DNA of 64,000 nucleotides from Flavobacterium sp. CG_23.5 (GCF_017875765.1 NZ_JAGGNA010000001.1:395001-459000); one strand, 5' to 3'. Shown: positions 1 through 9,519, counted from the first letter of the stretch. Notes: generated by a model from the sequence alone, not told the origin. Made by a program: numbers and translations.

Positions 1-2025
1 GATTATTCTCCATTTGATGGAAATTCAATTATTGATTTTGAAAATTTTGATAAACGCAAATTTATTTTACACAACAAAGGAGTAACTATTTTAGAATCTA
101 ACAAGGAAATAATAAAAAAGATTTCACTTTCGGATTTTAAAAAGGTTGAACAAGCCTATTTAAACAAAGGAAGTAATATTGTAAACAGACAAGGAGTTGA
201 ATCGAGAGATTTTGAACTGAATTTTAATATTAAAGCGGACGGAATTGTATTTTATGAGATGGTTAAACATAAAAATTCATTCTGGATTGGCAGCAATATT
301 GGAATATTTGAAATTAATTATTTAGGAAAAATCATCAATTACGTACCTAAACATAGTCTAAAATTTGGATTTTCTTCGAACGATAAATTTATTGAAACCA
401 TTACTTATGCAGGTGTTCGAGTATATGATGATATTTATAAACTTAAAAGTACACATTATTCAAAATTTGAAAAAAATACGCCACAATATATTGTACAAAT
501 ATTAAATAATAAGGACAAAACGTATCTTTTGTCGGTTTTTAATGGTTTGTATGTATATCATAACAATCAATTTCAATCGTATTTAGCTGATGGTATTTGG
601 AAAGAAAATAAGTTTAAGCATATCACTGTAAATGATAAAGGCCAACTTATTTTAGCTGCTGAATTTGGAAATGTATTTATTATCGAGGACACTAATACTT
701 TTAAAGTTTTAAAAACGATTTCTAAAAATAAACTCGTTGGTAAAACCATTCTTTTCCTAGAAGCTTACAAAGATTGTATTCTTATAGGAACTGAAAAAGG
801 AATTAACATTTACCTAAATGGTAAATTTCGATTGATCGACCAAGAGCAAGGCTTAAAAGATTGTAATTTTACAACCTCTCAAATTTTTGACAATCAGTTG
901 TCGTTAGGGACGAAAAATGGTTTTTATACTGTTGATTTAGATAAACTTTTAAAGGAGCAAATTACCGTTTCGGGTTTAGATATAACGAAGATAGCGGTAA
1001 ATAACATTCTCGTCGATCAATCAAATTACAAATGGTTCAAGTATGCTTCAAGTAAATTAGTCCGTGATTATCAACAGAATTCTTTTTCTATTGATTTTAT
1101 TCCAAAGGGACATCCTTTTCCGGAGAAATTAAAATTCCGTTATCGCTTGAAGTCTACAAATCGATGGAGTCCTTACAGTGATAAAGCAAACTTATTTTTA
1201 CCTTATTTGCCTTTTGGGGATTATGCAGTAGAAATAGAAGTTTTTGATTCTAACGCTGGAAAATCCAATATTTTTAAACTGTTGGATATTTGTGTGGAGC
1301 CGCCATTTTGGTTTACTTGGTGGTTTATATGTCTAATAATTTTATTTATTTCGGGTATTGTATTATATATCATTAACCGAAAAAAGAATATTGCCAGAGA
1401 TAAAGCTAGTAAAGAAAAACAAATAACTGAAGCTAAGTTTGAAGCCTTGTCTAACCAGATGAATCCTCATTTTATTTATAATGCTTTAAATTCTATTCAA
1501 GATTATGTTGGTGCTAATGATGAGCACAATTCAACATTATATATTAGTGAATTTGCCGGATTGATGCGAAAAACTTTGAAAAATTCACCAAAACAGACCA
1601 TCACAATTGAAGATGAAGTAGAGTATTTAGAAAGTTATATATATATTGAAAACATGCGATTTAAGGATCGTGTTGTAAGTGAAATTTATTTAGATCCTTC
1701 AATTGATGATACAGTATTAGAAATTCCTCCCATGCTAATTCAGCCTTTTGTAGAAAATGTTTTTGTTCACGCTTTTGATGAATCACATCCATCGCCAAAA
1801 CTGAAAATTTCTTTTGAAATGGTTAACGAGAAAGTTTTAGAATGCAAAATAATTGATAATGGAAAAGGATTAAATGCTCATAAACAATCTAAATTTCATG
1901 TTTTAAGAGGAATTGCATTAGCTCGAGAGCGAATCATTTTATTGCAGCCTTCTAATGTTGACCCGATCCATATTCAGTTTACGGAAAATGACGGAACTAC
2001 GGTTACCATCCAATTGTTTTTTTAA
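1..2025 (+). CDS. Sensor histidine kinase, LytS-like with propeller/Y_Y_Y region (5' end outside window)
   Basis: The reading frame is open from base 1, so the gene starts upstream; about 674 residues are visible. The N-terminal part looks like two-component regulator propeller repeats (motifs such as FWIGSNIGIF and ILIGTEKGIN). A Y_Y_Y-type beta domain follows (FRYRLKSTNRWSPYS). One membrane helix lies at about visible residues 435-457. The cytoplasmic kinase is of the His_kinase (LytS/YehU) type: the phospho-acceptor motif NQMNPHFIYNALNSIQ has its histidine codon at 1468-1470, and an ATP-binding N box (IQPFVENVFVHAF) and IDNGKGL follow. Kinases of this type usually pair with LytTR response regulators. 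None is seen downstream, so a partner may lie upstream. A terminator follows at once. The family call is firm; the signal is unknown. Confidence 0.9.
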   Translation, partial: DYSPFDGNSIIDFENFDKRKFILHNKGVTILESNKEIIKKISLSDFKKVEQAYLNKGSNIVNRQGVESRDFELNFNIKADGIVFYEMVKHKNSFWIGSNIGIFEINYLGKIINYVPKHSLKFGFSSNDKFIETITYAGVRVYDDIYKLKSTHYSKFEKNTPQYIVQILNNKDKTYLLSVFNGLYVYHNNQFQSYLADGIWKENKFKHITVNDKGQLILAAEFGNVFIIEDTNTFKVLKTISKNKLVGKTILFLEAYKDCILIGTEKGINIYLNGKFRLIDQEQGLKDCNFTTSQIFDNQLSLGTKNGFYTVDLDKLLKEQITVSGLDITKIAVNNILVDQSNYKWFKYASSKLVRDYQQNSFSIDFIPKGHPFPEKLKFRYRLKSTNRWSPYSDKANLFLPYLPFGDYAVEIEVFDSNAGKSNIFKLLDICVEPPFWFTWWFICLIILFISGIVLYIINRKKNIARDKASKEKQITEAKFEALSNQMNPHFIYNALNSIQDYVGANDEHNSTLYISEFAGLMRKTLKNSPKQTITIEDEVEYLESYIYIENMRFKDRVVSEIYLDPSIDDTVLEIPPMLIQPFVENVFVHAFDESHPSPKLKISFEMVNEKVLECKIIDNGKGLNAHKQSKFHVLRGIALARERIILLQPSNVDPIHIQFTENDGTTVTIQLFF

Positions 2026-2045
2026 TAGTCAAAATTCTAATTTTT

Positions 2046-2076
2046 AAAAGCTCTTATCACTAGGTAAGGGCTTTTT
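2046..2076 (+). terminator. Rho-independent terminator after the histidine kinase
   Basis: An 11-base stem (2046-2056 with 2065-2075, one mismatch) has an 8-base loop and ends in a T run. It lies about 20 bases after the kinase stop codon. Confidence 0.75.
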
Positions 2077-2268
2077 CGTTTTCATTCTTTTAATAATTCA
2101 AGAATATTTAACAAAATTATAAATATTTTTTAAAAAAAACAGCTCATTTACGGTTTTCCGTAAAGAATCTCTTTCGAATAGCTATATGTTTGGCTTATAA
2201 ATTTAGAAACATCAAATTTCACTCGTGTAAAATTTTAAAAAATTGACACAAGCTATTTCAAATTTTTT

Positions 2269-2733
2269 ATGTTAGACCTATTGAATTTTAAAAATATGTT
2301 AGACCCAAACCGACCGTATAGCAGAGTAGAAATAGATCGAGTTTTTACCCGAGTTAAAGCAGCTATGCATGTTAAGGCTTTATTAAATGGAGAATCCAAA
2401 GGATTGAGCCAAGCACATTTTTATGACGCTTACACAGGAAAAGAACTTATAGGCGGCGATGCATACGATTATGAACACATTCGATCATCGGAAGAAATTC
2501 ACACAAGGTATAAATCAATCCTAACTGATGAACAAATAGCCTTAGTTGCTAACTGTGTGGAAAACGTTGCTGTAACTCGTACCTCCATTAACAAATCTAA
2601 GGGAAAGCGAAAAATGGAAGATTGGTTGCGTAATAAGGACAATATCGTAACTCATGGAATTGATCTGAAATTAGCACTATCCAATTTAAAAAAAGCTGAT
2701 GATGGGATTGAAAGAATTGTGAAATGGTTTTGA
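2269..2733 (+). CDS. Small stand-alone HNH endonuclease-like protein (Cas9-type HNH motif)
   Basis: 154 residues. The central part reads as an HNH (beta-beta-alpha metal) nuclease core of the HNH_4/Cas9 kind. AYTGKEL is followed by DYEHI (residues 67-71, candidate general base H70), then ENVAVTR with N99, then INKSKG with N109. In SpCas9 the equivalents are DVDHI, IDNKVL and KNRGKS, so the H-N-N order and spacing type are matched. The CxxC zinc knuckles of ordinary HNH proteins are absent. No Cas gene, CRISPR array, methylase or toxin partner is adjacent: a histidine kinase lies upstream and an amidase downstream. The family assignment is by motif reading only. Function is unknown; a DNA-nicking or restriction/repair role is inference. 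An alternative start is the ATG at 2296. Confidence 0.7.
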   Translation: MLDLLNFKNMLDPNRPYSRVEIDRVFTRVKAAMHVKALLNGESKGLSQAHFYDAYTGKELIGGDAYDYEHIRSSEEIHTRYKSILTDEQIALVANCVENVAVTRTSINKSKGKRKMEDWLRNKDNIVTHGIDLKLALSNLKKADDGIERIVKWF

Positions 2734-2938
2734 AATTGTAGCATTCAAATCTGGTCTTAAAAGATTATTTGAATCTATACGGTATAATTTATATTTAAAT
2801 CTGAACTCATTTTTCTTTACAACCCACCTTGTTGGCCAAATCAAGCTCTTAAATAATAATTTATTAACATAGTTGAACAATTGGTTTATATAAAGTACTT
2901 TAGAGGAATCTATTTTACCAAAATAAACCACTTAACCT

Positions 2939-4555
2939 ATGAAAAGGAGAACCTTTTTGACCACTGCAACGTTAGCATCTGCAGGCTTGAGTACACTTTT
3001 GATTTCGAGTTGTGTTGATACAAAGAAAAATGAAAAACAAGAGGCTACAGATGATTCCGTTGAAGCATTTGAATTAGAAGAAGAAACTATCAGTAATTTA
3101 AGAGAAAAGTTAGCTTCGGGAAAGTACAGTTCAGAGCAATTAGTACAAATGTATTTAGATCGAATAGAGGCCATTGATAAAAAAGGTCCAAAACTAAATT
3201 CGATTATAGAATTAAATCCAGATGGGTTGTCTATTGCAAAAGCATTGGATTCTGACATGAAAGCAGGTAGAATTAGAGGGATTTTACATGGAATTCCAAT
3301 TCTGATAAAAGACAATATCGATACTGCTGATAAAATGCAAACTACTGCCGGTTCATTAGCAATGGTTGGTAATATTGCTTCAAAAGATGCTTTTATAGTT
3401 AAAAAGCTCAGAGAGGCTGGTGCCGTAATCATTGGTAAAACCAATTTAAGCGAATGGGCAAATTTTCGTTCTACCCAATCCTCTTCCGGATGGAGCAGCA
3501 GAGGCGGTCAAACAAAAAATCCTTATATTTTAGATCATAGTCCCTGCGGTTCGAGTGCTGGTTCAGGAGTGGCAGTGTCCGCAAATCTCTGCGCTGCAGC
3601 CGTTGGAACAGAGACTGATGGCTCTATTGTGTGTCCAGCTTCAGTTAATGGTGTCGTAGGGATTAAACCTACTGTAGGTTTAGTAAGCAGATCCGGAATT
3701 ATTCCTATTTCAAAAACGCAAGATACAGCGGGTCCTATGGCAAGGACTGTAAGTGATGCTGCTATTTTATTAAGTGCATTGGCAGCTGTTGACCCAGAAG
3801 ATGCTGTAACGCTTGAAAGCAAGGGAAAGGCTCAAAAGGATTATACGACTTTTTTAGATGTTAATGCTTTGAAAGGCAAACGCATTGGAATTGAGAAAAA
3901 ACCTCAAGGGAATAATAAAATCATTAATGAAGTTTTAGACGGTGCCATCAAGCTTCTCAAAAAACAAGGTGCTGTCATTATCGAAATTGACTATTTGGAT
4001 AAAATTAATGCTTTTGGTCAAGCCGAATTTGAAGTTTTGCAGTATGAATTTAAAGATGGATTGAATAATTATTTGGCTAAATCCAATGCAAAAGTAAAGA
4101 CTTTGAAAGAAGTAATTGATTACAACAATACTAATGAAGATAAAGCAATGCCCTATTTTAGACAGGAAACTTTAGAAAGTTCAAATGCTAAACAAGGGTT
4201 GAATGACCCAAAATATTTAGATGCTTTGGCCAAAAGTTTTGAAGGCAGTAAAAAGGTTTTGAACGCTGTTTTCAAAGAACATCAATTAGATGCCATTTGT
4301 GGAATTACAATGGGACCAGCATGCAGTATTGATACTATTTATGGTGACCGTTGGGGATATTCATTAACAACACCGGCCGCCGCGAGTGGTTATCCTCATA
4401 TTACAGTTCCTTGCGGGCAGGCTTATGATTTACCCGTTGGTTTGTCTTTTTTTGGAACTCCTTATATGGAAGGAGAATTAATTGGGTTGGGTTATGCTTA
4501 TGAACAAGCATCCAAAAAACGTTTAAAACCAGTGCTTAAAGCTTCTTTTTTATAA
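2939..4555 (+). CDS. Amidase signature family enzyme, predicted exported lipoprotein
   Basis: 538 residues, amidase signature (AS) superfamily, which hydrolyses C-N amide bonds. The Ser-cisSer-Lys triad is visible: K124 (in LIKDNID), S205 (in PCGSSAGSG) and the nucleophile S229 (in GTETDGSI). The N-terminus MKRRTFLTTA has a twin-arginine-like pair, a hydrophobic stretch and a lipobox-like LISSC (C25). The enzyme is therefore probably exported and lipid-anchored, unlike the cytoplasmic GatA paralogue. There is no gatB or gatC neighbour, which also argues against tRNA amidation. Similar lipoprotein amidases of Bacteroidota are usually called AmiE-like amidases; the substrate is not predictable. 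The gene stands alone and ends at a shared terminator with the convergent nth. Confidence 0.9.
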   Translation: MKRRTFLTTATLASAGLSTLLISSCVDTKKNEKQEATDDSVEAFELEEETISNLREKLASGKYSSEQLVQMYLDRIEAIDKKGPKLNSIIELNPDGLSIAKALDSDMKAGRIRGILHGIPILIKDNIDTADKMQTTAGSLAMVGNIASKDAFIVKKLREAGAVIIGKTNLSEWANFRSTQSSSGWSSRGGQTKNPYILDHSPCGSSAGSGVAVSANLCAAAVGTETDGSIVCPASVNGVVGIKPTVGLVSRSGIIPISKTQDTAGPMARTVSDAAILLSALAAVDPEDAVTLESKGKAQKDYTTFLDVNALKGKRIGIEKKPQGNNKIINEVLDGAIKLLKKQGAVIIEIDYLDKINAFGQAEFEVLQYEFKDGLNNYLAKSNAKVKTLKEVIDYNNTNEDKAMPYFRQETLESSNAKQGLNDPKYLDALAKSFEGSKKVLNAVFKEHQLDAICGITMGPACSIDTIYGDRWGYSLTTPAAASGYPHITVPCGQAYDLPVGLSFFGTPYMEGELIGLGYAYEQASKKRLKPVLKASFL

Positions 4556-4579
4556 AATATTGCGGTTGAAAATATTTAT

Positions 4580-4615
4580 AAGGGTAAATGAGTGGCTCAC
4601 TTTTTACCCTTGTAT
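4580..4615. terminator. Bidirectional terminator between amidase and nth
   Basis: A 9-base perfect stem (4580-4588 with 4603-4611), with further pairing inside (TGAG/CTCA), sits between the two convergent genes. Its right arm overlaps the stop codon of nth at 4604-4606. T runs lie on the plus side. Confidence 0.75.
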
Positions 4616-5248
4616 TTTTTTATAAAAGACACAAATGGCGTTAATTGGACATTCCGTACATTTGGGTTGTGGTCTGCAAATTTCTCTGCCCAAAAAAGAG
4701 ATTGCCATACCAATTTCACCCCAAATTTCTTTACGAAATATTTCCATGAGTTGTTTTTCGGCTTTGATACCGTCTTTGGTTTCAGGGATTAATCCAATTC
4801 TTGGAGCGACGCGGATCACATGTAAATCGGTTATGATTCCTTCTGCAGGAACTTTTGCTTCTCGCATAATGACATTGGCCGATTTTCTTCCAATTCCTTT
4901 TAGCGCTGTCAAATCGTCCATTGTGAGGGGAATATTCTTGTCTTTTTGGACGGTTTTTGCAATTTCTAATATCCAACTGGCTTTCGTACCAAAGTTTCTA
5001 ATTTTAGAGATATAAGGAATCACTGCTTCCACATTCGAAACAGCTAAACTCTCCATATTTGGAAAAGCTTTAAATAAATTAGGTGCAATTAAATTAATTT
5101 TTGCATCCGAATCTTGGGCAGATAAAACAATCATTACCACAAATTGGTATAAATTGTGGTAATCCAGTGGATGTTTTCGTCCTTTGTATTTTTTCAGAAT
5201 AGGTTCCAATTTTTGCGCCCAATCATTTGACTTTTCTGATAAAGACAT
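4604..5248 (-). CDS. nth: Endonuclease III, DNA glycosylase/AP lyase
   Basis: 214 residues, HhH-GPD family; removes oxidised pyrimidines and nicks the abasic site in base excision repair. The helix-hairpin-helix LKGIGRKSANVIM holds the catalytic lysine K122, and the catalytic aspartate is D141 (ITDLHVIRV). A C-terminal cysteine cluster for a 4Fe-4S centre is present at C191, C197, C200 and C206. The first spacing is C-x5-C rather than the C-x6-C of E. coli Nth, followed by x2 and x5. The gene lies 3 bases downstream of msrB on the same strand, so the two oxidative-damage repair genes probably form an operon. Confidence 0.93.
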   Translation of the reverse strand: MSLSEKSNDWAQKLEPILKKYKGRKHPLDYHNLYQFVVMIVLSAQDSDAKINLIAPNLFKAFPNMESLAVSNVEAVIPYISKIRNFGTKASWILEIAKTVQKDKNIPLTMDDLTALKGIGRKSANVIMREAKVPAEGIITDLHVIRVAPRIGLIPETKDGIKAEKQLMEIFRKEIWGEIGMAISFLGREICRPQPKCTECPINAICVFYKKIQG

Positions 5249-5251
5249 CTT

Positions 5252-5644
5252 TTATTTTTCTTTAAAATCTACGGATAAGGAATTTACACAATAGCGTTGT
5301 CCTGTTTTAGTAGGTCCATCATCAAATACATGACCCAAATGGCTACCGCAATTTGCGCATAAAATTTCGGTGCGTTTCATTCCATGAGTGACGTCCGAGA
5401 TGTATTCTACTTTTCCGGGAATTGATTCATCGAATGATGGCCAACCGCAATGCGCGTCAAACTTAGAATTGCTTTCAAATAAAGGTTCTCCGCAGGCGCC
5501 ACAACAATAGGTGCCTTTTTCGAAAGTAAGGTTGTACTTGCCAGTGTGCGGGTATTCGGTTCCTTTTTGGCGAAGAATACGGTAACGCTCCGCACCTAAT
5601 TCTTCTTTCCACTGATCTTCTGATTTTTCTATGGGATATTTCAT
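5252..5644 (-). CDS. msrB: Peptide-methionine (R)-S-oxide reductase
   Basis: 130 residues, full-length MsrB. Reduces methionine-R-sulfoxide in proteins. The zinc site is two CxxC pairs, C48/C51 and C96/C99. The catalytic cysteine is C119 in RYCVNS and a probable resolving cysteine is C66 in HCGWPSF. There is no signal peptide, so it is cytoplasmic. It is first in a two-gene unit with nth, which starts 3 bases after its stop. Both products deal with oxidative damage, so co-regulation is plausible, but no operator is visible. Confidence 0.96.
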   Translation of the reverse strand: MKYPIEKSEDQWKEELGAERYRILRQKGTEYPHTGKYNLTFEKGTYCCGACGEPLFESNSKFDAHCGWPSFDESIPGKVEYISDVTHGMKRTEILCANCGSHLGHVFDDGPTKTGQRYCVNSLSVDFKEK

Positions 5645-5736
5645 CGTTATTAATTTTAGTAAAAATTATTATTATTTATTTTTTATCTCTAGCTGATAAA
5701 ATTATAAAATTTTTGATTTATATTGTTGTAAACCAG

Positions 5737-6603
5737 TTATTTATTCTGAATGAATTGCACTGTCTTTTCAATTACTTTTTGGTTACCCAGAATCTTGCGA
5801 TGTCCTAATCCTTCGGTTAACATTAGCTCTCCATTTTTTAAGTGTTTGTGAATGTGGATTCCAGCTTTTACAGCAACGTCAGGATCATTTTTATCATGAA
5901 TTACCAAAACGGGGACGGCAGTTTCTGCAGCTGCCAAATAAGCCGAATAACTATTCATATCTTCCTTATATTTTTTTTCGAAATGCAACCTTAAAAGAGT
6001 GCTAATATTTGGTTTTAGTTCTAATTTCGCCACAAAATCATCCATAATATCTTGTACGATATCTCCGCTTCCAATAACTACAGCATGATTTACTTTAAGT
6101 CCTTTTTTTATAGCATTCAAAATTGACATTCCGCCTAATGAATGACCAACAGCTGCTTCGAAAGGGCCAAATTGTTTGTCTATTTCTAAAATAGTGGCAA
6201 TAAAATCAACCATAATGGTAGTTTTTCCGGGAGATTTACCGTGTGCCGGTGCGTCAAAACTAATAGTGGAATAACCGGCTTTAAGTAATTCATCTGCTAT
6301 TTTGAATAATTGAGTACCTCGGCCTGACCAGCCGTGAACTAATAAAATTTTCTTTTCACTTTTACCATAATTATAAACGATTACCTCTTTTTTAATTGTA
6401 GGAATAAGAATCAATTTTTGAATGCTTTTACGGTCCATTTCTAATTCTCTTTTAGGAATTTTATGTTTTATAGGCGTGGTAAATAATTTTGCGGCGAATA
6501 GAGTAACTAGTTTTGGAGAAATAAAAGAGAAAAATTTACTGGTTAGTAATATAAATCTAGGAATTTTCAATGATTGTGTATGAATAGAAGTTTTTTTTGT
6601 CAT
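5737..6603 (-). CDS. Alpha/beta hydrolase
   Basis: 288 residues with a clear alpha/beta-hydrolase core. The oxyanion-hole region is LLVHGWSGRG (residues 87-96). The nucleophile elbow is GHSLGG with S155, the acid is D237 or D240 (IHDKNDPD), and the base is H268 (GLGHRKIL). The N-terminal 60 residues are basic and partly hydrophobic and may be a membrane-associating extension. The substrate cannot be named. The gene is alone, divergent from glgA, and about 90 bases upstream (plus coordinates) of msrB; no operon link is evident. Confidence 0.85.
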   Translation of the reverse strand: MTKKTSIHTQSLKIPRFILLTSKFFSFISPKLVTLFAAKLFTTPIKHKIPKRELEMDRKSIQKLILIPTIKKEVIVYNYGKSEKKILLVHGWSGRGTQLFKIADELLKAGYSTISFDAPAHGKSPGKTTIMVDFIATILEIDKQFGPFEAAVGHSLGGMSILNAIKKGLKVNHAVVIGSGDIVQDIMDDFVAKLELKPNISTLLRLHFEKKYKEDMNSYSAYLAAAETAVPVLVIHDKNDPDVAVKAGIHIHKHLKNGELMLTEGLGHRKILGNQKVIEKTVQFIQNK

Positions 6604-6788
6604 TACAATAAATTTTCAACAGCGTTATAAGTTTATAAATTTTTCACTAAATTTAGAAAAACATAAAAGTAGTATTTTTTCTAAAAATTTAATGAATTAT
6701 TAGCAATTACTTAAAAGTAAATAAAGCAAATACGCTGTAATAAAATGTAGTATTGTCTCAGCTATAATTATTGAAAAAAAAATCAGAA

Positions 6789-8210
6789 ATGGAAATATTT
6801 CATATTAGTGCAGAATGTTATCCTGTAGCAAAAGTAGGTGGCTTAGCGGATGTAGTTGGGGCATTGCCAAAGTATCAAAGCATTGCCGGACACAAAGTGA
6901 GAGTCGTGATGCCTTGTTACGACACTAAATTCAGGAAAGAAAATGAATTTGAATGCGTGCATTGGGGCCATGTAAAATTAGGAAATTTCAATTTTCCCTT
7001 CAATATTCTTAAAGAGAAAACGGATAAATTGGAATTTGAACTGTATTTGGTTGAAATGCCAGATTTATTTGATAGAAAAGAAGTTTATGGTTATGAAGAT
7101 GATATTGAACGTTTCTTGTCTTTCCAAATTGCCACTTTAGATTGGATAATAGGAAGAAATCAGATTCCAGATGTAATTAATTGTCATGATCATCATACTG
7201 GATTAATTCCATTTATGATGTTGTATTGTGATAAATATGAAAAATTACAGGATACACCGTCCATGATTACGATTCACAATGGGTTGTATCAAGGGCAGTT
7301 TGGATTCGATAAATTGTTTTATTTACCAAAATTTGATTTATCGCATGTCAAAGTTTTAGAGTGGGATAATTGTATCAATTCATTGGCAGTAGCCATTAAA
7401 TGTGCTTGGGCCGTGACGACAGTTTCTCCTAACTATTTGAATGAAATAAATTATTCGGCAAATGGATTAGAATCTTTATTTAATCTGGTGCGCTATAAGT
7501 CAAAAGGAATATTAAACGGAATCGATGTAGAAGTTTGGGATCCTTCAAATGATGCCATGTTGGAAAAAAATTATTCGATTAAAAATTTCGAAAAAGGGAA
7601 ACAGGAAAATAAAGAAAAATTGTGCAACCTTTTCAATTTAGACCCAAGTAAACCACTTTTTAGTTTCATTGGACGATTATTAGAAGAAAAAGGAGGAGAC
7701 CTATTGCCTCATGCTTCAGCACTTGCTTTGTCTGAGAATTTTGGGGAAATCAACATTTTGATTTTAGGTTCAGGAAACCCAGTTATAGAAAAACAATTGA
7801 ATAATTTATTATCAGATTATAAAGGGAACTACAATACTTTTATTGGTTATAATGAAGAGTTAGCACATTTGATTTATGCCGGTTCTGATTTTTTACTAAT
7901 GCCTTCCAGAGTTGAACCCTGTGGATTAAACCAAATGTATTCGCTACGTTACGGAACAATTCCTATTGTTAGAAGGACAGGCGGATTGAAAGATACTGTA
8001 ATTGATTTTGGAGATGGAGGAAACGGAATATGCCATGATCAGGCTAGCGTTGGCGACATTTGTTATTCAATACAAAGAGCCGTTGATTTATTTCAGGACA
8101 AAAAAAGTTTTAATAAAATTAGAGAAATAGGCATGAACACAGATCACTCTTGGGGAAGTGTTTGCCAAGAATACATAGACACATATAATTTAATAATGAG
8201 TAAAAAATGA
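6789..8210 (+). CDS. glgA: Glycogen synthase (ADP-glucose type)
   Basis: GT5 family; transfers glucose from ADP-glucose to the growing glycogen chain. The KVGGLADVVGALP motif at residues 15-27 binds the nucleotide sugar, and the C-terminal E-x7-E region has E376 (MPSRVEPCGLNQ). I place the start at ATG 6789 (473 aa), because bacterial GlgA begins a few residues before the lysine motif. An in-frame TTG at 6771 would add six residues (MKKKSE) and cannot be excluded. The stop overlaps the glgC start (ATGA), so the two are translationally coupled. It heads the glycogen gene group glgA-glgC-glgB-GH31. Confidence 0.95.
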   Translation: MEIFHISAECYPVAKVGGLADVVGALPKYQSIAGHKVRVVMPCYDTKFRKENEFECVHWGHVKLGNFNFPFNILKEKTDKLEFELYLVEMPDLFDRKEVYGYEDDIERFLSFQIATLDWIIGRNQIPDVINCHDHHTGLIPFMMLYCDKYEKLQDTPSMITIHNGLYQGQFGFDKLFYLPKFDLSHVKVLEWDNCINSLAVAIKCAWAVTTVSPNYLNEINYSANGLESLFNLVRYKSKGILNGIDVEVWDPSNDAMLEKNYSIKNFEKGKQENKEKLCNLFNLDPSKPLFSFIGRLLEEKGGDLLPHASALALSENFGEINILILGSGNPVIEKQLNNLLSDYKGNYNTFIGYNEELAHLIYAGSDFLLMPSRVEPCGLNQMYSLRYGTIPIVRRTGGLKDTVIDFGDGGNGICHDQASVGDICYSIQRAVDLFQDKKSFNKIREIGMNTDHSWGSVCQEYIDTYNLIMSKK

Positions 8211-9487
8211 AAGCTAAAAAGAAAAATGTTATTGCAATTATTTTAGGTGGAGGACAAGGGTCTAGATTATATCCATTAACGGAAAGCAGGTCAAAACCGG
8301 CTGTGCCAATAGGAGGGAAATATAGATTGGTTGATATTCCAATTTCAAATTGCATGAATTCAGATATATACAGAATGTTTGTATTGACGCAATTTAATTC
8401 GGCTTCCTTAAACGCTCACATAAAAAACACCTATAACTTTAGTATTTTTAGTCATGCTTTTGTTGATATTCTAGCTGCCGAACAAACGCCTGATAATCCT
8501 ACTTGGTTTCAAGGTACCGCGGATGCTGTAAGGCAATGTATGCCACATTTTTTGAATCATGATTTTGATTATGCATTAATTCTTTCAGGAGATCAATTGT
8601 ATCAAATGGATTTTAATGATATGGTTGAAGAACATATTAAAAGGGAAGCTGATATTACTATTGCAACCTTGCCAGTTAATGCAAAAGATGCTCCGGAATT
8701 TGGAATTTTAAAAACAAATTCGGAAAATTGTATAGAATCCTTTATTGAAAAACCAGCTAAGGAATTATTACCAGATTGGGAATCTGACGTAAGTGATCAA
8801 ATGAAGAGCGAAGGGAAAAATTATTTGGCTTCCATGGGCATTTATATATTCAACAGAAAATTGTTGATTGATATTATGTCTAATAAAGACACGAAAGATT
8901 TTGGTAAAGAAATTATTCCGCAGGCTGTTGGGCATAAAAAGATTTTGAGCTATCAATATGAAGGATATTGGACAGACATTGGGAATATTGATTCGTTTTT
9001 TGAAGCTAATATTGGATTAACCGAAGACTTACCTAAGTTTAATTTATTTGATAACGATAATAAGATTTTTACCAGACCAAGATTACTGCCTCCATCAAAA
9101 TTTCAAAATACTATGGTTGATAAATCATTAATTTCTGAAGGTTGTATTTTGAATGCCAAAGAGATTGGTCATTCTGTAATTGGTATTCGATCCAGAATTG
9201 GTGATGGAACCATAATTCAGAATTGTTATGTTATGGGAAATGACTTCTATCAAAGTATTGATGACATGAATGAAGACATTAAAAACGGCAATCAATTAGT
9301 GGGAATTGGTGAAAGATGCTTTATCAATAATGCGATTGTAGATAAGAATTGTAGAATTGGAGATGATGTTTACATCAATGGTGGTTCTCATTTAGAAGAT
9401 TTTTCAAATGAATTATATGCTATTAAAGATGGAATTGTTGTCATTAAAAAAGGCGCAGTGATACCTGATAATTATATTATAAAGTAG
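8207..9487 (+). CDS. glgC: Glucose-1-phosphate adenylyltransferase (ADP-glucose pyrophosphorylase)
   Basis: 426 residues. Makes ADP-glucose from ATP and glucose-1-phosphate, the committed step of bacterial glycogen synthesis and normally the allosteric control point. The N-terminal nucleotidyltransferase motif GGGQGSRLYPLTESRSKPAV is near residues 14-33 and is followed by GGKYRLVDIPISN. The substrate-binding region includes FIEKPAKE. The C-terminal third is a left-handed beta-helix with hexapeptide-like repeats (SVIGIRSRIGDGTII). It overlaps glgA by 4 bases. A large inverted-repeat element separates it from glgB. Confidence 0.96.
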   Translation: MKAKKKNVIAIILGGGQGSRLYPLTESRSKPAVPIGGKYRLVDIPISNCMNSDIYRMFVLTQFNSASLNAHIKNTYNFSIFSHAFVDILAAEQTPDNPTWFQGTADAVRQCMPHFLNHDFDYALILSGDQLYQMDFNDMVEEHIKREADITIATLPVNAKDAPEFGILKTNSENCIESFIEKPAKELLPDWESDVSDQMKSEGKNYLASMGIYIFNRKLLIDIMSNKDTKDFGKEIIPQAVGHKKILSYQYEGYWTDIGNIDSFFEANIGLTEDLPKFNLFDNDNKIFTRPRLLPPSKFQNTMVDKSLISEGCILNAKEIGHSVIGIRSRIGDGTIIQNCYVMGNDFYQSIDDMNEDIKNGNQLVGIGERCFINNAIVDKNCRIGDDVYINGGSHLEDFSNELYAIKDGIVVIKKGAVIPDNYIIK

Positions 9488-9519
9488 AGTAATAACCCCG
9501 AGGGTGTAAGTATTAAAAA

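Noticed and set aside
2269..2733. A CRISPR-Cas9 locus, suggested by the HNH motif
   Set aside because: No RuvC, cas1, cas2, tracrRNA-like sequence or regularly spaced repeats nearby; only the HNH-like core is present.
2686..2931. Open frame on the minus strand after the HNH gene (81 codons)
   Set aside because: It overlaps the 3' end of the HNH gene, has no recognisable domain and reads like low-complexity AT-rich sequence.
2932..3444. Minus-strand frame (170 codons) over the amidase start
   Set aside because: Antisense to the amidase and spans its signal peptide and triad region; no domain.
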